64,000 nt of DNA, taken from the NCBI RefSeq assembly GCF_008086165.1, contig NZ_VSKL01000008.1:50211-114210 (forward strand), given 5' to 3'. Source of the stretch: Algorimicrobium algoritergicola. Its GTDB lineage: Bacteria; Bacteroidota; Bacteroidia; Flavobacteriales; Flavobacteriaceae. Made by a program: the position numbers and the translations under genes. Positions 1 through 10,773 of this stretch are shown in pieces (within the stretch, counting starts at the first letter, position 1; every line of letters starts with the position of its first letter). The notes below the pieces were generated by a model. The model did no database searches. It saw nothing but the letters and a program-made list of their open reading frames with translations, and was not told where the DNA came from.

Positions 1-255
1 GTCATTACCAACAGTATAATCTGAATTATCGCCTCCAGACATCATTTCTAATTTGAAATCTAAAGTTTCTTTGAAAGGCTTATCAACTGTTAAAGTTACA
101 GTTACACTCTCTCCTTCTGTAATAGCACTTTCAGATACATTATCAATAGTTACAAGCGATTTTGGCGTAAACGTGTATTCTGTGTCATCATCAATACACG
201 ACGAGAAGCTCGCTAAAACTAAAGCTGAAAGCATTAAGTGTTTTATATATTTCAT
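1..255 (-). CDS. Lipoprotein, N-terminal part (gene continues beyond window start)
   Basis: Start codon at 253-255 on the minus strand; 85 codons lie inside the window and the frame is still open at base 1. The protein begins with a short hydrophobic signal and a lipobox-like end (ASFSSC) followed by acidic residues, typical of a Bacteroidota surface lipoprotein. Residues about 30-85 look like the start of an Ig-like or Calx-beta-type beta-sandwich (ITEGESVTVTLTVDKP). It starts 29 bp after the preceding lipoprotein gene and is probably the last seen member of the SusC/SusD operon. The substrate and exact role cannot be read from this fragment. Confidence 0.75.
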   Translation of the reverse strand, partial: MKYIKHLMLSALVLASFSSCIDDDTEYTFTPKSLVTIDNVSESAITEGESVTVTLTVDKPFKETLDFKLEMMSGGDNSDYTVGND

Positions 256-284
256 TTTGTTTTAATTTATTTATTAGTTAATGC

Positions 285-1175
285 TTATTGTGCAGTCAAA
301 ATTACTGTCCAACCTGAATAAACGTTTTCAATTCCAAACTGCTCAAATACTATTTGACCACTACCGTTTACATAACCAGGAACACCTTGAATAATTTCAT
401 TGGAGTAAGGCCAGCTTGTAAATACTAATTGACCAGCACAAGCATAAAAGAAAGATGTATAACCACTAGTTGGCCATCCAAACATAGAACTCAATTGGTA
501 ATCACCACCACCTAAACTAGTAATAGTAAATGAACCACTTGTGTTTCCTGATGCAGTATAAGTTCCTGCTAAATCTGTTCTACATAATTGTAACTTAACA
601 ATAGTTGTTATTAGTTGTTCACCAATTACAACATCACCACTTGTAGTGATTGCTTTTAAGTTTAAAACGTAAAATGAAATTTTACTAGCATTTAATTCAT
701 CATTGTACACTTTCGTATCAATTAAATCGAATGTAGAATTTGCAGGAATAGTTGATTCTAACGTTGTATCAACTAAATCAAAATGAACACCTTCTTGTGC
801 TTCCACAGCGAAGTCATAGATAGTAGCTGTACCACCTTCTATTGCTAATCTTTGATCTTTAGTTAAGTTAAAAGTACTTGCATACTCACTTGCACTTAAG
901 TTTAAATCTTGAATATCACCAATTTCATAAGTAACTGTGATTTCACTATCAAACGCTAACCCATTGTTTCCACCTAATAAGTGAACAGGTACGCCAAAAT
1001 CAAATGTAGTACCAGCACTTTGAACAAAGTTACCTAAAGTTACATCTTCTTTAAACCCAATGATTCTTGACAAATCTTCATTTTGAGTTGCGTTCTCTAC
1101 TTCATCGTCTACTATACACGAGAAGCAAATTACAGAGGCGAAAACCGCTGTAAAATAAATTTTTAAATTTTTCAT
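285..1175 (-). CDS. Hypothetical lipoprotein of the SusCD operon
   Basis: 296 aa. Signal peptide with lipobox near residues 15-20 (VICFSC), then an acidic stretch (IVDDEVEN), as in lipoproteins exported to the outer membrane surface in this phylum. The middle (residues 60-190) resembles a DUF1735- or Calx-beta-like beta-sandwich; the C-terminal 80 residues are rich in Gly, Ser, Tyr and Trp. It lies 19 bp downstream of the SusD-like gene, so it is most likely co-transcribed and could be a surface substrate-binding protein of the uptake system. I recognise no catalytic motif, and no carbohydrate-active enzyme gene is visible nearby. Confidence 0.75.
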   Translation of the reverse strand: MKNLKIYFTAVFASVICFSCIVDDEVENATQNEDLSRIIGFKEDVTLGNFVQSAGTTFDFGVPVHLLGGNNGLAFDSEITVTYEIGDIQDLNLSASEYASTFNLTKDQRLAIEGGTATIYDFAVEAQEGVHFDLVDTTLESTIPANSTFDLIDTKVYNDELNASKISFYVLNLKAITTSGDVVIGEQLITTIVKLQLCRTDLAGTYTASGNTSGSFTITSLGGGDYQLSSMFGWPTSGYTSFFYACAGQLVFTSWPYSNEIIQGVPGYVNGSGQIVFEQFGIENVYSGWTVILTAQ

Positions 1176-1194
1176 AATTTCTATTTTTTTTTAA

Positions 1195-2676
1195 TTATTG
1201 TGCCCAAAATGGTCCAGTTGCGAATACATCAGCACTTGTTTGGTCTGGTACATTTGCAGAATTTGAAATATACTCATCAGATGGGTACATCAAACGCTTT
1301 GGTCTGGTTGAAGATTGAGCGGTTAAAGCTAAAGGAATATCATCTGGGAAACCAGTTCTTGTGAACTCGATATAAGATTCAATAGCATTTATACCATTAG
1401 TAGCAATCCATTTTTGTCTCATGATAGCTTCAAACTTATCACTATCAGATCCTACCCAACCTACTCCTGGTTGGTTTGGTGTGTATCCAGCTCTGTTAGC
1501 TCCTAAAAGTTGGAAAGATGCATCAATTGCAGCTTCAAAACTAGCTTGAGCGTCACCTGGAATTAATCCGAATAATTGTGCTTCAGATTGCATTAATAAA
1601 CTTTCAGCAGCAGTCATTACATAACCATCTTGAGCTGAGTCAATTAATAAACCTGGTCCAATTGGAGATAATCCAGCTGGTGAGTTATCACTATCAGCAC
1701 CTTGTTCATGACCAACAACTCCACCACTTCCATCATCAGCTTCGTCATATAAGAAGTTTACACGATCATCTGCACTGTTAATTAAAAATGTAACAGCATA
1801 TTGAGATGCTCTGTAGAAGTTATAACCAGTTGCCGTTGTCTCGTTATTAGAGAAACCAATATAGTTATAAAATGGGTTTTGTTGAGCAGTACTCTCTGAA
1901 GAGTATCCAGGGTTGATTGTTGCATCATTGTTTAAGAACGCAGCAGTTTGTAATTCTGGTAATTTGCTAGCTATAAAAGCAGCAGATTCAGTATCACCAT
2001 TCATTGTAGCATCCGTTCTTTGACGTAATAATAAACGTAATTTTAATGAGTTACCAAAAGCAACCCAGCTAGACATAGATCCGTTAAAGATAACATCTTC
2101 ACTACCTACAGGAATTGTATTTAATCCTGCGTTTGCAATTAATTCAATTGCCTCATCAACTTGATTGTATAATTCCTCATACACTGCACGATCATCGTCG
2201 TATGCAGGTGTCAAGTTTTTGATTCCTTGGTGTGCTTCAAAATAAGGTACATCACCATATAAATCAACTACATATTGTAAGTAGAAAGACTTCATGATTT
2301 TTGAAATTGCCTTATGATTGTCATAATCAGCACTATCATAGTCTATAATAGCTTGGAAATTGTATGTTCCTCTATATAATCCTGTAAAAAGATCATTGTA
2401 AAAGTTGTTATCAATTGCAAGCGTGAATTCTTCAGAGAAACCACCTGTAAACGAGTTTACGTTAGCTCCCCAGTTATTCATCATGACATTTCCTAAACGG
2501 TTCATTCTTCTAGCTTGTGTTCTATAAGTATCACTCATAGCACCTGCCAAAATTAAATCCGGTGTCACATCTTCGGCAGAAGGTGAATTTGGACTTTTGT
2601 TTACATCCAAATAATCGCTGCACGATACAGTAATCGCGAAGATTACTAATAATAAAAATTTATATTTCGTTCTCAT
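1195..2676 (-). CDS. SusD/RagB-like nutrient-binding outer membrane lipoprotein (SusD-like_2 type)
   Basis: 493 aa, usual length for the family. Signal and lipobox (ITVSC) at residues 14-19, followed by SDYLDVNKSPNSPSAEDVTPD, the typical start of SusD-like_2 proteins. Helical TPR-type segments follow (for example the GTYNFQAIIDYDS region and the YVVDLYGDVPYFEA region). SusD lipoproteins act as the lid on the SusC transporter and bind the oligomeric substrate at the cell surface. The gene begins 9 bp after the SusC-like stop codon, so the two are translated from one message. The substrate (glycan or peptide) cannot be inferred. Confidence 0.93.
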   Translation of the reverse strand: MRTKYKFLLLVIFAITVSCSDYLDVNKSPNSPSAEDVTPDLILAGAMSDTYRTQARRMNRLGNVMMNNWGANVNSFTGGFSEEFTLAIDNNFYNDLFTGLYRGTYNFQAIIDYDSADYDNHKAISKIMKSFYLQYVVDLYGDVPYFEAHQGIKNLTPAYDDDRAVYEELYNQVDEAIELIANAGLNTIPVGSEDVIFNGSMSSWVAFGNSLKLRLLLRQRTDATMNGDTESAAFIASKLPELQTAAFLNNDATINPGYSSESTAQQNPFYNYIGFSNNETTATGYNFYRASQYAVTFLINSADDRVNFLYDEADDGSGGVVGHEQGADSDNSPAGLSPIGPGLLIDSAQDGYVMTAAESLLMQSEAQLFGLIPGDAQASFEAAIDASFQLLGANRAGYTPNQPGVGWVGSDSDKFEAIMRQKWIATNGINAIESYIEFTRTGFPDDIPLALTAQSSTRPKRLMYPSDEYISNSANVPDQTSADVFATGPFWAQ

Positions 2677-2685
2677 GTTTATTTA

Positions 2686-5600
2686 TTAAAAAGTTAAATT
2701 AAGAGTCATACCGTATGTTCTTGTGATAGGATATTGACCAGTAACACTTAAACCTTGATCGTTACCAGAACTTCTTCCGATTTCTGGATCCGCATAACCT
2801 CTGTTTTCAGCAGGTAATACAGTGAAAGGGTTTCTTGCATTAACACCTAGTCTTAAACTTGATAATCCTACGTTTTTCAACATTTCTTTAGAAAATGCAT
2901 AACTTAATGATAATTCTCTTACTTTGAATGCAGTTGCATCCAATACAAAGTTTTCACTTACACTTCTGTACTCATTAGAGAAATAATCTAAATAGTTAGC
3001 GTATGTAGTTCCACCTGTAATTACATTTGTGTTTGCTTCGTATACTGGGTTAGCAGCAGTACCTGTATTGATTGCAGAGTTAGGGAAAATAAATCCTCTA
3101 CGTCCACCATCAGCAGATTCTACTAAGTGACCTGACCAAGATAACCAGTCTTTAGTACCAGCCCAAAATTGGTGACCAGTTCTATAGTCCATTACAGCAG
3201 CAAGTCTGATTCCTTTATAGTTTACAGCAGTGTTTAAACCTACTACGTAATCAGGGTTTGACTTACCTAATACTTGGAAACTACCAGTTTTTAATGGGTT
3301 ACCTGTAGAAGGATCAATTAATACACGACCTTGAGGGTCTCTTTGGTAAGCAGTACCTTTAATTAAAGGAAACTCTTCACCAGCTGTTGCAAAAATACCA
3401 ACATCAGCAAAAGCAGCTAAAGCAACTTCGTCAGAATTGTCAGAGATCTTGTCGATAACTGTTTTATCTGTTGCAAAGTTAAGATCTAAATCCCAACGGA
3501 AATCTTTTGTTCTAATAGGTGTTAAACCTAAATCAATTTCAAAACCAGATGTAGTAGAAGCTGCTACGTTAACCGTAGTATTAGCTAAACCAGAAGCAGC
3601 AGATGTTGTAATACCTGTTACTAAATCCGTGTTTTTAGTTTCATAGATAGAAAAGTCTAAACGAACTCTATCACCTTTAAAGAATGCTAAGTTAAGGTTT
3701 AACTCATAAGATTCTATAAACTCATTTACTAATAATGGATCAGCAATTGTTTGATCTAATACAAAAGAGTTTAAACCTCCAAATGGATAACCAGTTGCTT
3801 GGTTTAAAGTAGAATTAATTTGGTAAGGTCCAACACGGTCGTTACCAACTTTAGCCCAGTTTCCAGAAATTTTAGCATAATTTAATATACCACCTTTCTT
3901 TAATCCAGGGAAAGCATTAGTTGCTACAAAAGATAAACCAACAGAAGGGTAGAAGAACGAGTTACGATCGTCTGCTAATCTTGATGTCCAGTCATTACGT
4001 CCAGTTACAGATATGTATAAGAAATCCTTATATCCTAAATCTACACTTCCTAGTAAAGAGAAACGACGGTCTCTCTCAATAGAGTTAAATGTGTTAGGTC
4101 TTCCTGTAATGTTATCAATGTTGTAATATCCAGGAATTGTTAAGTTACTACCACTTACTGAAGTAGCAGAATACATATTATCTTGAATGTTATTACCTAC
4201 TAAAGCTGTTAATGAAATATCATCAGTTAACATATAGTCAAAGTTCACAAAAATATCATTGTAGATATTTGTTTCTTCACTATTACTTTGTCCAAATTGT
4301 GAAACTGTAGAATGATCTCCACCACCAATACCGATCGTGTCAATGTATTCATTTGTATAATTTCTTGAATAACTCTTGAAGTTACGAACACTACTGTTCA
4401 ATACAACGTTGATGTTATCATTTACTTCATACTTAATGTTTGCAACACCATTCATTCTAGTCGTATTACTTGAATTTCTAATGTTATCTCTCATCCAATA
4501 TGGATTTCTGTAGTAAGATGTCCAGTGTCCTTCGTTTCCAGAGTTTTCAAATTGCTCAACAGGAACGTTAGACGCTGTTTGTAATAATTCAGTAAATAAG
4601 TTTGAAGTTGTAGTTTTAACTGAAGACGTGTTATACGTTACGTTACCACCAACATTCCATTTACCTAATTGTTTGTTACCTTTAAATAAAACAGTAGTTC
4701 TGTTTAATTCATCACCTTCAACAACAAATTCTGTTTGTTGGTTGTTTACAGATAGTAAAACATTACCTGTTTTATCACCAGCAGAAAGTGTTACACCGTT
4801 TTGTAAAATAGTACCAGTTTTAAAGAATTCTTTAATATTGTCACTATCACCAGAGTAAGGTGCCATAATATAAGAACCATCAGCTTGAGGTAAACCTACA
4901 GGCTGCATAGTACCATCAAATTCTGGACCCCAACCTCCGTTTTCGTATGATGTATGAACACCATTCCAACCTTGACCGTATTTAGTCTGACGTTCTGGAA
5001 CGAATGCTACATCTTCAAAAGAGATAGAAGAATTTATAGAAACTTCAATTTTCTCACTAGAAGATCCACTTTTAGTCGTAACGATAATTACACCGTTAGA
5101 ACCTTGAGAACCATATAATGCACTACCACCAGCACCTTTAATAACGTTGGTAGAGGCAATGATTTCAGGAGCTAAATTAGAAAGTGTATTTGCACTAGAA
5201 ATAACACCATCAATAACAATCAACGCTTGGTTGTTTCCTGTTAATGAACGGTTACCCCTTAATACAATTCTAGTTGTTTGGTTAACACCATTATTAGTTG
5301 TGTTAATTTTTAAACCAGAAACCTTACCAGTTAAACTCTGTACAACGTTAGGATTGGCAGCTTGTGTTAATTCTTCTGCATCAACTACTTTCGTAGCAGC
5401 AGTTAACTGACCAGCTGTTCTCTCAACACCTAAAGCGGTAATGACAACCTCTTCAAGAGCCTCACTATCAACCTCCATTGCAAAGCTAATTGTATTGGAT
5501 GCACCAACAGTCATTTCTTTGGTTGTGTATCCAATAAAGGAATAGGATAGGGCATCTCCTGTGCTCGCATTGATGGAGTAATTACCATCAAAATCTGATT

Positions 5601-5760
5601 GAGTTCCAGTTGTAGTACCTTTTACAATAATATTAACTCCGGGAAGAGGTAATCCGTTTTCATCGGAAATCGTTCCTGAAATTGTTTTTTCTTGCGCAAA
5701 CGTAAGTTGCACAACAAACGCTAGAAACAGCGTTAAAATTCCACTAAACTTTGTTTTCAT
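2686..5760 (-). CDS. SusC/RagA-like TonB-dependent outer membrane transporter
   Basis: 1024 aa. Signal peptide (residues 1-22), then a carboxypeptidase-D-like beta-sandwich (about 24-105; ISGTISDENGLPLPGVNI), a TonB-box region (EEVVITALG, about 108-116), a plug domain (about 118-230) and a beta-barrel ending in an aromatic residue (LNLTF) as expected for outer membrane insertion. It imports a substrate with energy from TonB, in complex with the SusD-like protein encoded 9 bp downstream. It is the first gene of the operon. I see no adjacent ECF/anti-sigma pair or hybrid two-component regulator, so control is unclear. Confidence 0.95.
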   Translation of the reverse strand: MKTKFSGILTLFLAFVVQLTFAQEKTISGTISDENGLPLPGVNIIVKGTTTGTQSDFDGNYSINASTGDALSYSFIGYTTKEMTVGASNTISFAMEVDSEALEEVVITALGVERTAGQLTAATKVVDAEELTQAANPNVVQSLTGKVSGLKINTTNNGVNQTTRIVLRGNRSLTGNNQALIVIDGVISSANTLSNLAPEIIASTNVIKGAGGSALYGSQGSNGVIIVTTKSGSSSEKIEVSINSSISFEDVAFVPERQTKYGQGWNGVHTSYENGGWGPEFDGTMQPVGLPQADGSYIMAPYSGDSDNIKEFFKTGTILQNGVTLSAGDKTGNVLLSVNNQQTEFVVEGDELNRTTVLFKGNKQLGKWNVGGNVTYNTSSVKTTTSNLFTELLQTASNVPVEQFENSGNEGHWTSYYRNPYWMRDNIRNSSNTTRMNGVANIKYEVNDNINVVLNSSVRNFKSYSRNYTNEYIDTIGIGGGDHSTVSQFGQSNSEETNIYNDIFVNFDYMLTDDISLTALVGNNIQDNMYSATSVSGSNLTIPGYYNIDNITGRPNTFNSIERDRRFSLLGSVDLGYKDFLYISVTGRNDWTSRLADDRNSFFYPSVGLSFVATNAFPGLKKGGILNYAKISGNWAKVGNDRVGPYQINSTLNQATGYPFGGLNSFVLDQTIADPLLVNEFIESYELNLNLAFFKGDRVRLDFSIYETKNTDLVTGITTSAASGLANTTVNVAASTTSGFEIDLGLTPIRTKDFRWDLDLNFATDKTVIDKISDNSDEVALAAFADVGIFATAGEEFPLIKGTAYQRDPQGRVLIDPSTGNPLKTGSFQVLGKSNPDYVVGLNTAVNYKGIRLAAVMDYRTGHQFWAGTKDWLSWSGHLVESADGGRRGFIFPNSAINTGTAANPVYEANTNVITGGTTYANYLDYFSNEYRSVSENFVLDATAFKVRELSLSYAFSKEMLKNVGLSSLRLGVNARNPFTVLPAENRGYADPEIGRSSGNDQGLSVTGQYPITRTYGMTLNLTF

Positions 5761-5880
5761 TTTGTATTTTATTTGAATTAGTCTAGGCCAAAAATCATAA
5801 TAAAAAGTTAATTAAACAATAAATAAGGGTTAAAATTTCAAATTATTTTCAAAATCTACGCTTTTTAACACCTATTATTC

Positions 5881-7578
5881 CTAAAAAAGTGCGGATAAAC
5901 TTAAATGTATTTTAGAATTGGATAGTTTGAAACTTTGATTTTCGCTTTTACCATTGGCATAATTGAAGCGTAAAAGTCCGGCTTTGGTGTTTAATCCAAA
6001 ACCAAAACCAAAACTATATAGTTTTTCTTTTTGATCTATTATTTTATTTTCAAAATAAGCAATGTCAATTATTGAATGAATATATAAATCACTACTTAAT
6101 GAATAACGATATTCAGTAGCTATTAAGCCATAAAACGTAGCACTTAAACTATTTTCTTCAAACCCTCTAATAGAATTAATACCGCCAAACCTGCTTAATT
6201 CATTCTCTAAATAACTATCTGAAAATAAACCAAAACTTGTTGTCCTTAAATAAACATTGTTCTTTGGGTTTAAGTTGAATATTTTGAATGCGTCTACAGT
6301 ATATTGGTATTGCTGATCTTTTAGTTGTGCAATAGTTCTATTTCCAATGCCTGTTTCAATTCGGATTTGTGCATTTCTTCTAAAAATTGAACGATCTGTA
6401 ACGCGATTAACAAAAGTGTATCCAATTGTGTAGAAAGTTGTTTCGTAATCTTTAATAAATGGGTTTAAATTGGCACTGCTTAGTAGGTTATTTGATTTTG
6501 TAGATTTAATTCCGACGGAAAATTGATTTTTGGAGTTTAATTGGTAATTAATTCGCGCACTTTGGTCGGCCGTTGTAAAGGAGGAATCCTTTTTAAAAAT
6601 ATTAAGCTCTAATTCTGTACCAATTGGCGAACTGAAAAGGTATGGTAACTTAATATTGACATTAAAGGACTTTTGTTCACTCTCATCACTTCTATACGCA
6701 AGTGATAAACTTTCTCCGAAATTTAAATTGTTGGTGAGTTCAAGGTTTAGGTAACCTGTTAATTCTAATTTGCTGGTTTCTTCATTGGTGCCAAATCCAA
6801 GAAAACCATCAAACGTGTTACTTTTTGTTTTTTCAATGTACACATATAATATGGTGGAGTCTTTGCTGAATAAAATTTCAGGTTCTCTTATTTGATTCGC
6901 AAACGGTAATTCTTGAAGTAAATTTGTTTGTTGCTTTATTTCTGACAAGTTTAAAGTTTTGCCAGTTCTAAGTTTTAAAAAATACTTTAAGTACGATTTT
7001 GGGAATTTCTCATAACCCTTAACGATTATTTTATTTACAAAACGCTTTTCATTATCTCCTGACAGGACTAAATCGGCTTTTAGTGTGTTATTATTCGTTT
7101 TTTTAATGTTATCAAGTTTAAGGGTATTGAAAGGCAAGCCTTGGTCTGCTATTTTTTTATTGATAAATTGAAGTGTTTGTTCAATTTCTTTAAAACGGAT
7201 TGTAAAATATAATTTACTGCTATGAACACGTAATTGTTTTAATGTACCTGGCGGAAGTGTCTCCAGATCATAATAGACATCTATGGATTTGAAGGGTTTG
7301 CCAAGTGAAACTGAAGTTTCAAAAATAGTATCATTTATTTTGGTAACACCTTGCCATTTGGCGTCTATATAACCTAATCTAATTAATGTATATTTAAGTG
7401 TATCTATTTCGCTATTTAATGAATTGTAATCCGTGTGCTTTTTATGGTAGCTAATGGAATCTATGACATGCGTGTTTTCTGCGAATTCGTTTTGAATTTT
7501 GAGGTACAAATTTTGTCCCATTAAATCAGAGGTTGATCCAAAGAGTATAATAAGGAATAAAATAAGAAATCTATGCAC
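5881..7578 (-). CDS. Omp85/BamA-family outer membrane protein with POTRA-like domains
   Basis: 565 aa, shorter than BamA (about 800). Signal peptide at residues 1-21. Residues about 45-250 contain POTRA-like units (for example the segment around VNKIIVKGYEKFPKSYLKYF and TGKTLNLSEIKQQTNLLQ). The C-terminal half is a barrel containing GGINSIRGFEENSLSA, which matches the conserved R-G-F/Y lid-lock motif of the Omp85 family, and the protein ends in LSALF. It could be a TamA- or surface-lipoprotein-related insertase rather than the essential BamA. It is transcribed away from rpsL, separated by 179 bp, and appears monocistronic. Confidence 0.85.
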   Translation of the reverse strand: MHRFLILFLIILFGSTSDLMGQNLYLKIQNEFAENTHVIDSISYHKKHTDYNSLNSEIDTLKYTLIRLGYIDAKWQGVTKINDTIFETSVSLGKPFKSIDVYYDLETLPPGTLKQLRVHSSKLYFTIRFKEIEQTLQFINKKIADQGLPFNTLKLDNIKKTNNNTLKADLVLSGDNEKRFVNKIIVKGYEKFPKSYLKYFLKLRTGKTLNLSEIKQQTNLLQELPFANQIREPEILFSKDSTILYVYIEKTKSNTFDGFLGFGTNEETSKLELTGYLNLELTNNLNFGESLSLAYRSDESEQKSFNVNIKLPYLFSSPIGTELELNIFKKDSSFTTADQSARINYQLNSKNQFSVGIKSTKSNNLLSSANLNPFIKDYETTFYTIGYTFVNRVTDRSIFRRNAQIRIETGIGNRTIAQLKDQQYQYTVDAFKIFNLNPKNNVYLRTTSFGLFSDSYLENELSRFGGINSIRGFEENSLSATFYGLIATEYRYSLSSDLYIHSIIDIAYFENKIIDQKEKLYSFGFGFGLNTKAGLLRFNYANGKSENQSFKLSNSKIHLSLSALF

Positions 7579-7683
7579 GCTTTTTCTGAAAGTCTTTAGA
7601 ATGTAAAACTAACGCAAAAAGATTCGTTTTGATATAATTTGGGGTGTGATTTTTAATAAGAATTGAAAATTAATGAATTAACG

Positions 7684-7714
7684 TTTGAAAAATAAAAATT
7701 TATTTCTACCTTTG
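7684..7714 (+). promoter_or_regulatory. Main promoter of the ribosomal protein superoperon
   Basis: TTTG at 7684-7687, 19 bp spacer, then TACCTTTG at 7707-7714, an exact match to the Bacteroidota housekeeping consensus (TTTG, TANNTTTG). It is followed by GCAGCCC, the same downstream context as the rRNA-type promoters at the end of the window, which suggests shared growth-rate control. The rpsL start lies 43 bp downstream. Confidence 0.9.
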
Positions 7715-7757
7715 CAGCCCTCAAATGAGAGGTTAAACATAAATTATATAGAAATAT

Positions 7758-8132
7758 ATGCCAACAATTTCACAATTAGTACGTAAAGGAAGAACCAAAA
7801 TAACCAAGAAGAGTAAATCGGTTGCTTTAGATTCGTGTCCACAAAGACGTGGAGTATGTACGCGTGTTTACACTACTACACCTAAGAAACCAAATTCTGC
7901 AATGCGTAAAGTTGCAAGGGTAAGGTTAACAAACGGTAAAGAAGTAAACGCCTACATCCCAGGAGAAGGACACAACCTACAAGAACACTCGATAGTATTG
8001 GTTAGAGGTGGAAGGGTAAAAGATTTACCAGGAGTTAGATATCACATTGTACGTGGTGCCTTAGACACAGCAGGTGTTGCAGGTAGAACGCAACGTAGAT
8101 CTAAGTATGGTGCAAAACGCCCTAAGAAGTAA
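7758..8132 (+). CDS. rpsL: 30S ribosomal protein S12
   Basis: 124 aa, standard length. Contains the two conserved decoding-centre loops: TTPKKPNSA (the lysine mutated in streptomycin-resistant strains is wild type) and [12 protein letters not shown]. Also has the [11 protein letters not shown] signature. S12 sits at the interface of the 30S subunit and controls decoding accuracy. It is the first gene of the superoperon, with a leader of only about 35-40 nt; rpsG follows after 23 bp. Confidence 0.99.
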   Translation: MPTISQLVRKGRTKITKKSKSVALDSCPQRRGVCTRVYTTTPKKPNSAMRKVARVRLTNGKEVNAYIPGEGHNLQEHSIVLVRGGRVKDLPGVRYHIVRGALDTAGVAGRTQRRSKYGAKRPKK

Positions 8133-8155
8133 TTAAAAAACTTTAAGAAGAAGAC

Positions 8156-8632
8156 ATGAGAAAAAGAGCAGCAAAAAAGAGACCGCTTTTACCAGATCCA
8201 CGTTTTAACGATCAGTTAGTAACTAGATTCGTAAACATGATGATGTGGGATGGTAAGAAGTCAGTAGCTTTTAAAGTGTTTTACGATGCAATTGATATCG
8301 TAGAAGAAAAGAAAACAGATGATGAGAAAACTGCATTAGAAATGTGGAAAGATGCCTTATCTAATGTGATGCCTCACGTAGAAGTACGTAGTCGTCGTGT
8401 TGGTGGTGCTACATTCCAAATTCCTATGCAAATCCGTCCAGATCGTAAAGTTTCAACGGCAATGAAATGGCTAATTAGCTATTCACGTAAGAGAAATGAA
8501 AAATCAATGGCGCAGCGTTTAGCTTCAGAAATTTTAGCAGCAGCTAAAGAAGAAGGAGCAGCCGTTAAAAAGCGTGTTGATACACATAAGATGGCAGAAG
8601 CAAATAAAGCATTCTCACACTTTAGATTTTAA
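8156..8632 (+). CDS. rpsG: 30S ribosomal protein S7
   Basis: 158 aa. N-terminus with the basic arm [18 protein letters not shown] and the central [15 protein letters not shown] motif. S7 nucleates assembly of the 30S head on the 3' major domain of 16S rRNA and touches the E-site tRNA. In other bacteria it is the autoregulator of the str operon. The gap before it (8133-8155) is too short for the E. coli-type S7 binding structure, so any feedback must work differently here. Confidence 0.99.
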   Translation: MRKRAAKKRPLLPDPRFNDQLVTRFVNMMMWDGKKSVAFKVFYDAIDIVEEKKTDDEKTALEMWKDALSNVMPHVEVRSRRVGGATFQIPMQIRPDRKVSTAMKWLISYSRKRNEKSMAQRLASEILAAAKEEGAAVKKRVDTHKMAEANKAFSHFRF

Positions 8633-8635
8633 GAA

Positions 8636-10762
8636 ATGGCAAGAGATTTAAAACTAACAAGAAATATTGGAATTGCTGCTCACATTGATGCTGGTAAAAC
8701 AACAACAACAGAGCGTATTCTTTTTTATACAGGGGTTTCACATAAAATTGGTGAAGTACATGATGGTGCTTCTACAATGGACTGGATGGAGCAAGAAGCT
8801 GAAAGAGGTATTACAATTACGTCTGCTGCAACTACTTGTGATTGGGTTTTCCCGAAAGAAAACGCAGAGCCAACTCCAGATGCACAAAGTTACCATTTTA
8901 ATATAATTGATACTCCTGGTCACGTAGATTTTACGGTTGAAGTAAATCGTTCTTTACGTGTATTAGATGGTTTAGTATTCTTATTTAGTGCAGTTGATGG
9001 TGTTGAGCCACAATCTGAAACTAACTGGAGACTAGCTGATAACTATAAAGTGCCAAGAATTGGTTTCGTTAATAAAATGGACCGTCAAGGATCAGATTTT
9101 TTGATGGTTTGTAACCAGGTTAAAGAAATGTTAGGTTCTAATGCAGTGCCTATTGTTTTGAATATTGGTGATGAAGAAAACTTTAAAGGTATTGTAGATT
9201 TAGTTAAGAACAGAGCCATCGTATGGCATGACGAAAATTTTGGTGCCACTTTTGACGTAGTGGAGATTCCAGAAAGCATGAAAGATGAAGTTCGTAAATA
9301 CCGAGCTTTATTGATTGAAGAAGTTGCTAGCTACGATGAGAATTTATTAGAAAAATTCATGGAAGATGAAGATTCTATTACAGAAGACGAAGTGCACGCT
9401 GCGCTTAGAGCTGCTGTTATGGATATGGCTATTATTCCTATGATTTGTGGTTCTTCATTTAAAAATAAAGGGGTTCAATTCTTATTAGACGCGGTTTGTC
9501 GTTACTTACCTTCTCCAATGGATAGAGAAAGTGTGGTTGGCGTTAATCCAGATACAGATAAAGAAGAAAGACGTAGACCAGATGTTAATGAGCCTTTTGC
9601 TGCTTTAGCATTTAAAATTGCTACTGATCCTTTCGTAGGACGTTTAGCATTCTTCCGTGCCTATTCAGGTCGTTTAGATGCTGGTTCTTATATCTTGAAC
9701 AACCGTTCAGGTAAAAAAGAGCGTATCTCACGTATTTACCAAATGCACGCTAATAAGCAAAATGCTATCGATTTTATTGAAGCAGGAGATATTGGAGCTG
9801 CAGTAGGATTTAAAGATATTAAGACTGGTGATACCATGTCTGATGAAAAACATCCAATTGTTTTAGAGTCTATGGACTTCCCAGATCCAGTAATTGGTAT
9901 TGCGGTTGAGCCAAAAACTAAAGCAGATGTTGATAAAATGGGTATGGCTTTAGCTAAATTAGCTGAAGAAGATCCGACATTTACAGCTAGAACTGATGAA
10001 AATTCTGGTCAGACAATTATATCAGGAATGGGTGAGCTTCACTTAGATATTATTGTAGATCGTTTACGTCGTGAGTTTAAAGTAGAAGTAAATCAAGGTC
10101 AACCACAAGTTGAATATAAAGAAGCTATTACAGCTGCTGCAGATCATAGAGAAGTTTACAAGAAACAATCTGGTGGTCGTGGTAAATTTGCTGATATCGT
10201 ATTTACGGTTGAACCAGCAGATGAAGGTGTAGTAGGTCTTCAATTTGAATCTGTAATTAAAGGTGGTAACGTTCCTAAGGAATTTATCCCTTCTATTGAA
10301 AAAGGATTCAAAATGGCTATGGTTAATGGTCCATTAGCAGGTTATGAAATTGATTCTATGAAAGTGACATTGAGAGATGGATCTTATCATGATGTGGATT
10401 CGGATCAATTATCATTCGAATTAGCTGCTAAATTAGGATTTAAAAACTGTGCTAAAGCTGCTAAAGCGGTTATAATGGAACCAATCATGAAACTTGAGGT
10501 AATTACACCTGAAGAAAACATGGGTGACATTGTAGGAGATTTAAACCGTCGTCGTGGACAAATGAGTGATATGGGTGACAGAGCAGGTGCAAAAACTGTA
10601 AAAGCTACTGTTCCTTTATCTGAAATGTTTGGTTATGTAACAACATTAAGAACATTGTCTTCAGGACGTGCAACATCAACAATGGAATTTTCACACTATG
10701 CTGAAACGCCTTCTAATATTTCAGAAGAAGTTATAAAAGCTGCTAAAGGTATTGAATCGTAA
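8636..10762 (+). CDS. fusA: Translation elongation factor G
   Basis: 708 aa, full length. GTPase motifs are intact: AHIDAGKTT (P-loop), [11 protein letters not shown] (switch I region), DTPGHVDF and NKMD. The rest matches domains II-V, ending with the [20 protein letters not shown] segment of domain V. EF-G moves tRNAs and mRNA during translocation and helps recycle ribosomes. It begins 3 bp after the rpsG stop. Unlike in E. coli, no tuf gene follows; rpsJ is next. Confidence 0.99.
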   Translation: MARDLKLTRNIGIAAHIDAGKTTTTERILFYTGVSHKIGEVHDGASTMDWMEQEAERGITITSAATTCDWVFPKENAEPTPDAQSYHFNIIDTPGHVDFTVEVNRSLRVLDGLVFLFSAVDGVEPQSETNWRLADNYKVPRIGFVNKMDRQGSDFLMVCNQVKEMLGSNAVPIVLNIGDEENFKGIVDLVKNRAIVWHDENFGATFDVVEIPESMKDEVRKYRALLIEEVASYDENLLEKFMEDEDSITEDEVHAALRAAVMDMAIIPMICGSSFKNKGVQFLLDAVCRYLPSPMDRESVVGVNPDTDKEERRRPDVNEPFAALAFKIATDPFVGRLAFFRAYSGRLDAGSYILNNRSGKKERISRIYQMHANKQNAIDFIEAGDIGAAVGFKDIKTGDTMSDEKHPIVLESMDFPDPVIGIAVEPKTKADVDKMGMALAKLAEEDPTFTARTDENSGQTIISGMGELHLDIIVDRLRREFKVEVNQGQPQVEYKEAITAAADHREVYKKQSGGRGKFADIVFTVEPADEGVVGLQFESVIKGGNVPKEFIPSIEKGFKMAMVNGPLAGYEIDSMKVTLRDGSYHDVDSDQLSFELAAKLGFKNCAKAAKAVIMEPIMKLEVITPEENMGDIVGDLNRRRGQMSDMGDRAGAKTVKATVPLSEMFGYVTTLRTLSSGRATSTMEFSHYAETPSNISEEVIKAAKGIES

Positions 10763-10773
10763 ATCTTAAGAAA

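Noticed and set aside
10763..10773. Missing tuf between fusA and rpsJ as a deletion
   Set aside because: Bacteroidota commonly carry tuf elsewhere; the 11-bp gap is clean and the genes on both sides are intact.
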